Positions 62,689 to 64,000 of a stretch of DNA of 64,000 bases are shown piece after piece (positions within the stretch are counted from its first letter, which is position 1; every line of letters starts with the position of its first letter). Source of the DNA: Scortum barcoo (Eukaryota; Chordata; Actinopteri; Centrarchiformes; Terapontidae); contig CM041546.1 in the NCBI GenBank assembly GCA_023238725.1, forward strand, positions 16,445,492 through 16,509,491, written 5' to 3'. The position numbers were made by a program, and so were the translations under genes. The notes beneath the pieces are model-generated. The model ran no database searches. It saw only the letters and a program-made list of their open reading frames with translations, and had not been told where the DNA came from.

Positions 62689-64000
62689 TTACCCTTCAGT
62701 TGAGCGCGGGATCAATCAGACGAAGAGCGGTGGGGGAATACCTCAACGAATCCCCGTAAAATTTCACCCCACTGTCCTCAGTGAAAATCACGCTCAAATT
62801 CGCCTCGTAACACCGCTATCAAGCGCCCAGTCTGAATCAATGGGAGCCAATTCAGCGGAGTAGAAGGATCATGATGAGCACGAGCAAAAAAAAAAAAAAG
62901 AAAAAGAAAAAAATCACAGCCTCGCGTGGAGAGATAAGAGAAGTAATAAAAGTAATAATAATTTTTCGTCCATTTTCAACGGGAGTGAAATATCAAACGG
63001 CGATTTTTTTTTTTAAAGACAAAAAAAGCCTCCTCACTGAGCAGTCCACATCACCTCAAGACAGCCGGTCTACAACGCGTGTCAGAGGCAGTCATGGAGG
63101 GAGGGAAGGAGAGAGGAGAGAGGAGGGGGGGTCTCAGTCCAGTTGCAGCAACAGATGATATTTCAGAGAAGGAGCGTATTTGCAAGGCAGTCGTCGATAA
63201 ATCCTCCAGAAGACAACGGGAAGGATGAGGGTAAGAGAGAGAGAGAGAGAGAGATGGGGAGGAGGGTGGTGGGTGGAAGGGTGGGGGGGATCACCGGGGC
63301 TGTGTAGAGAGCATCCACTGAGGCGATAATGCGTGATTACCGTGAATTATTAAATCTTCCAGTCTGCACGGATTTAAGCTGGCAGCGGCTCATTCAGGTC
63401 CATCCAGCCTGAACAGCACCCAACTGTCTGCAATTATGATGAAGAGGCGTGCGCATGTGACGAATCGATAAATTCCCAGTCTGAAAAGACGTATAAGAAA
63501 AAAGCACACACACATATAGTCCGGCGATCAAATTTCGTATCCACCAGTCGGGTTGATAAAAAAATGGGCTTTTATCACTTCCTCCTCTTGCTCCCCTCTA
63601 TATCCCCCCTCTGCCTCTCCTCACTCTCTCAGATCCCACACATGTTCTCATTTGCTTACAACTCGCTCCGTCGATGTGAACCGAGGATGACGCGCCGGCG
63701 CTGTAGTGGAGATGCTGCCAATTGGAGTGCGCTCACGAAATCAATACTCTCCGAACATGATTAGAGCGAAATCCCAAACTCTCTCTCTCTCTCTGTCTGT
63801 TTCTCTCCACCATCTCTGGTATGAACGCAGGGAGCGAGACCCAAATTCTTAATCAAAACTCTGCATAATGATCTTTCTGGTGGAGCGTCGCGCTGCGCTT
63901 TGTGTGTGCCAGCCTCTCCACGTCCAGCCGGGATCCAAACAACACACTGTGGGGGAACTACACGAGGAGAGAAGGGGGGGGGGGATTCCTGCACAATCTC
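62689..64000 (-). promoter_or_regulatory. foxo6 5' UTR and promoter-proximal region
   Basis: This is the sequence upstream of the foxo6 start codon. It holds an A-rich tract at 62886-62912, a (GA)n tract at 63235-63254, a conserved-looking unique stretch at about 63320-63500 and a (TC)n run at 63780-63795. An in-frame TAA touches the start codon at 62689-62691. I see no convincing TATA box, and no other gene up to the window end, where an 11-base G run begins at 63976. Confidence 0.5.

Noticed and set aside
62372..62703. Two open frames of about 92 codons opposite exon 1
   Set aside because: They are a by-product of the GC-rich, stop-poor CpG patch; no recognisable product.

Overview
The window is nuclear DNA of a ray-finned fish, probably a spiny-rayed (percomorph) teleost. 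It is intron-rich and mostly non-coding, full of (CA)n/(GT)n, (GA)n and poly(A/T) tracts, and it carries several dispersed repeats that I recognise from teleost genomes. No bacterial, viral or organellar gene is visible.

One protein-coding gene can be supported, and it lies on the minus strand: a FoxO-class forkhead transcription factor, best matched to foxo6. Coding exon 1 (62200-62688) sits in a CpG-rich patch and encodes the N-terminal Akt site and the first half of the forkhead domain. A 24.9-kb phase-0 intron (37269-62199) interrupts the domain at the conserved Lys/Asn junction. Coding exon 2 (35523-37268) encodes the rest of the domain, the second Akt site, a long low-complexity middle and the conserved acidic C-terminal activation segment ending in NQSWVPG. 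A 3' UTR of about 2.5 kb probably runs to a poly(A) signal at 33003-33008. The conceptual protein is about 744 residues. FOXO6-specific wording in the forkhead domain and loss of the third Akt consensus argue for FOXO6 over FOXO1, FOXO3 or FOXO4. Whether it is the a or b teleost copy cannot be decided from sequence alone.

Exon 2 is not cleanly open. The frame used from its start meets stops at 35871-35873 and 35772-35774, while a homologous-looking stretch between about 36030 and 35770 lies in another frame. The original frame resumes for the C-terminus. Either two compensating one-base indels are present (probably assembly errors, the first in a run of six C) or a 210-nt in-frame intron is spliced out.

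Layout: 1-32984 is intergenic DNA beyond the 3' end of foxo6, with repeats, microsatellites and a few conserved-looking non-coding stretches. 32985-37268 holds the 3' UTR and exon 2. 37269-62199 is the intron, with candidate regulatory sites (an RFX X-box, a GATA cluster, an octamer/homeodomain patch). 62200-62688 is exon 1. 62689-64000 is 5' UTR and promoter. Five copies of a short non-autonomous hAT-like element are scattered through the window, two of them with traces of 8-bp target-site duplications. Nothing looks like a new multi-gene system; the most informative oddities are in the foxo6 protein itself.
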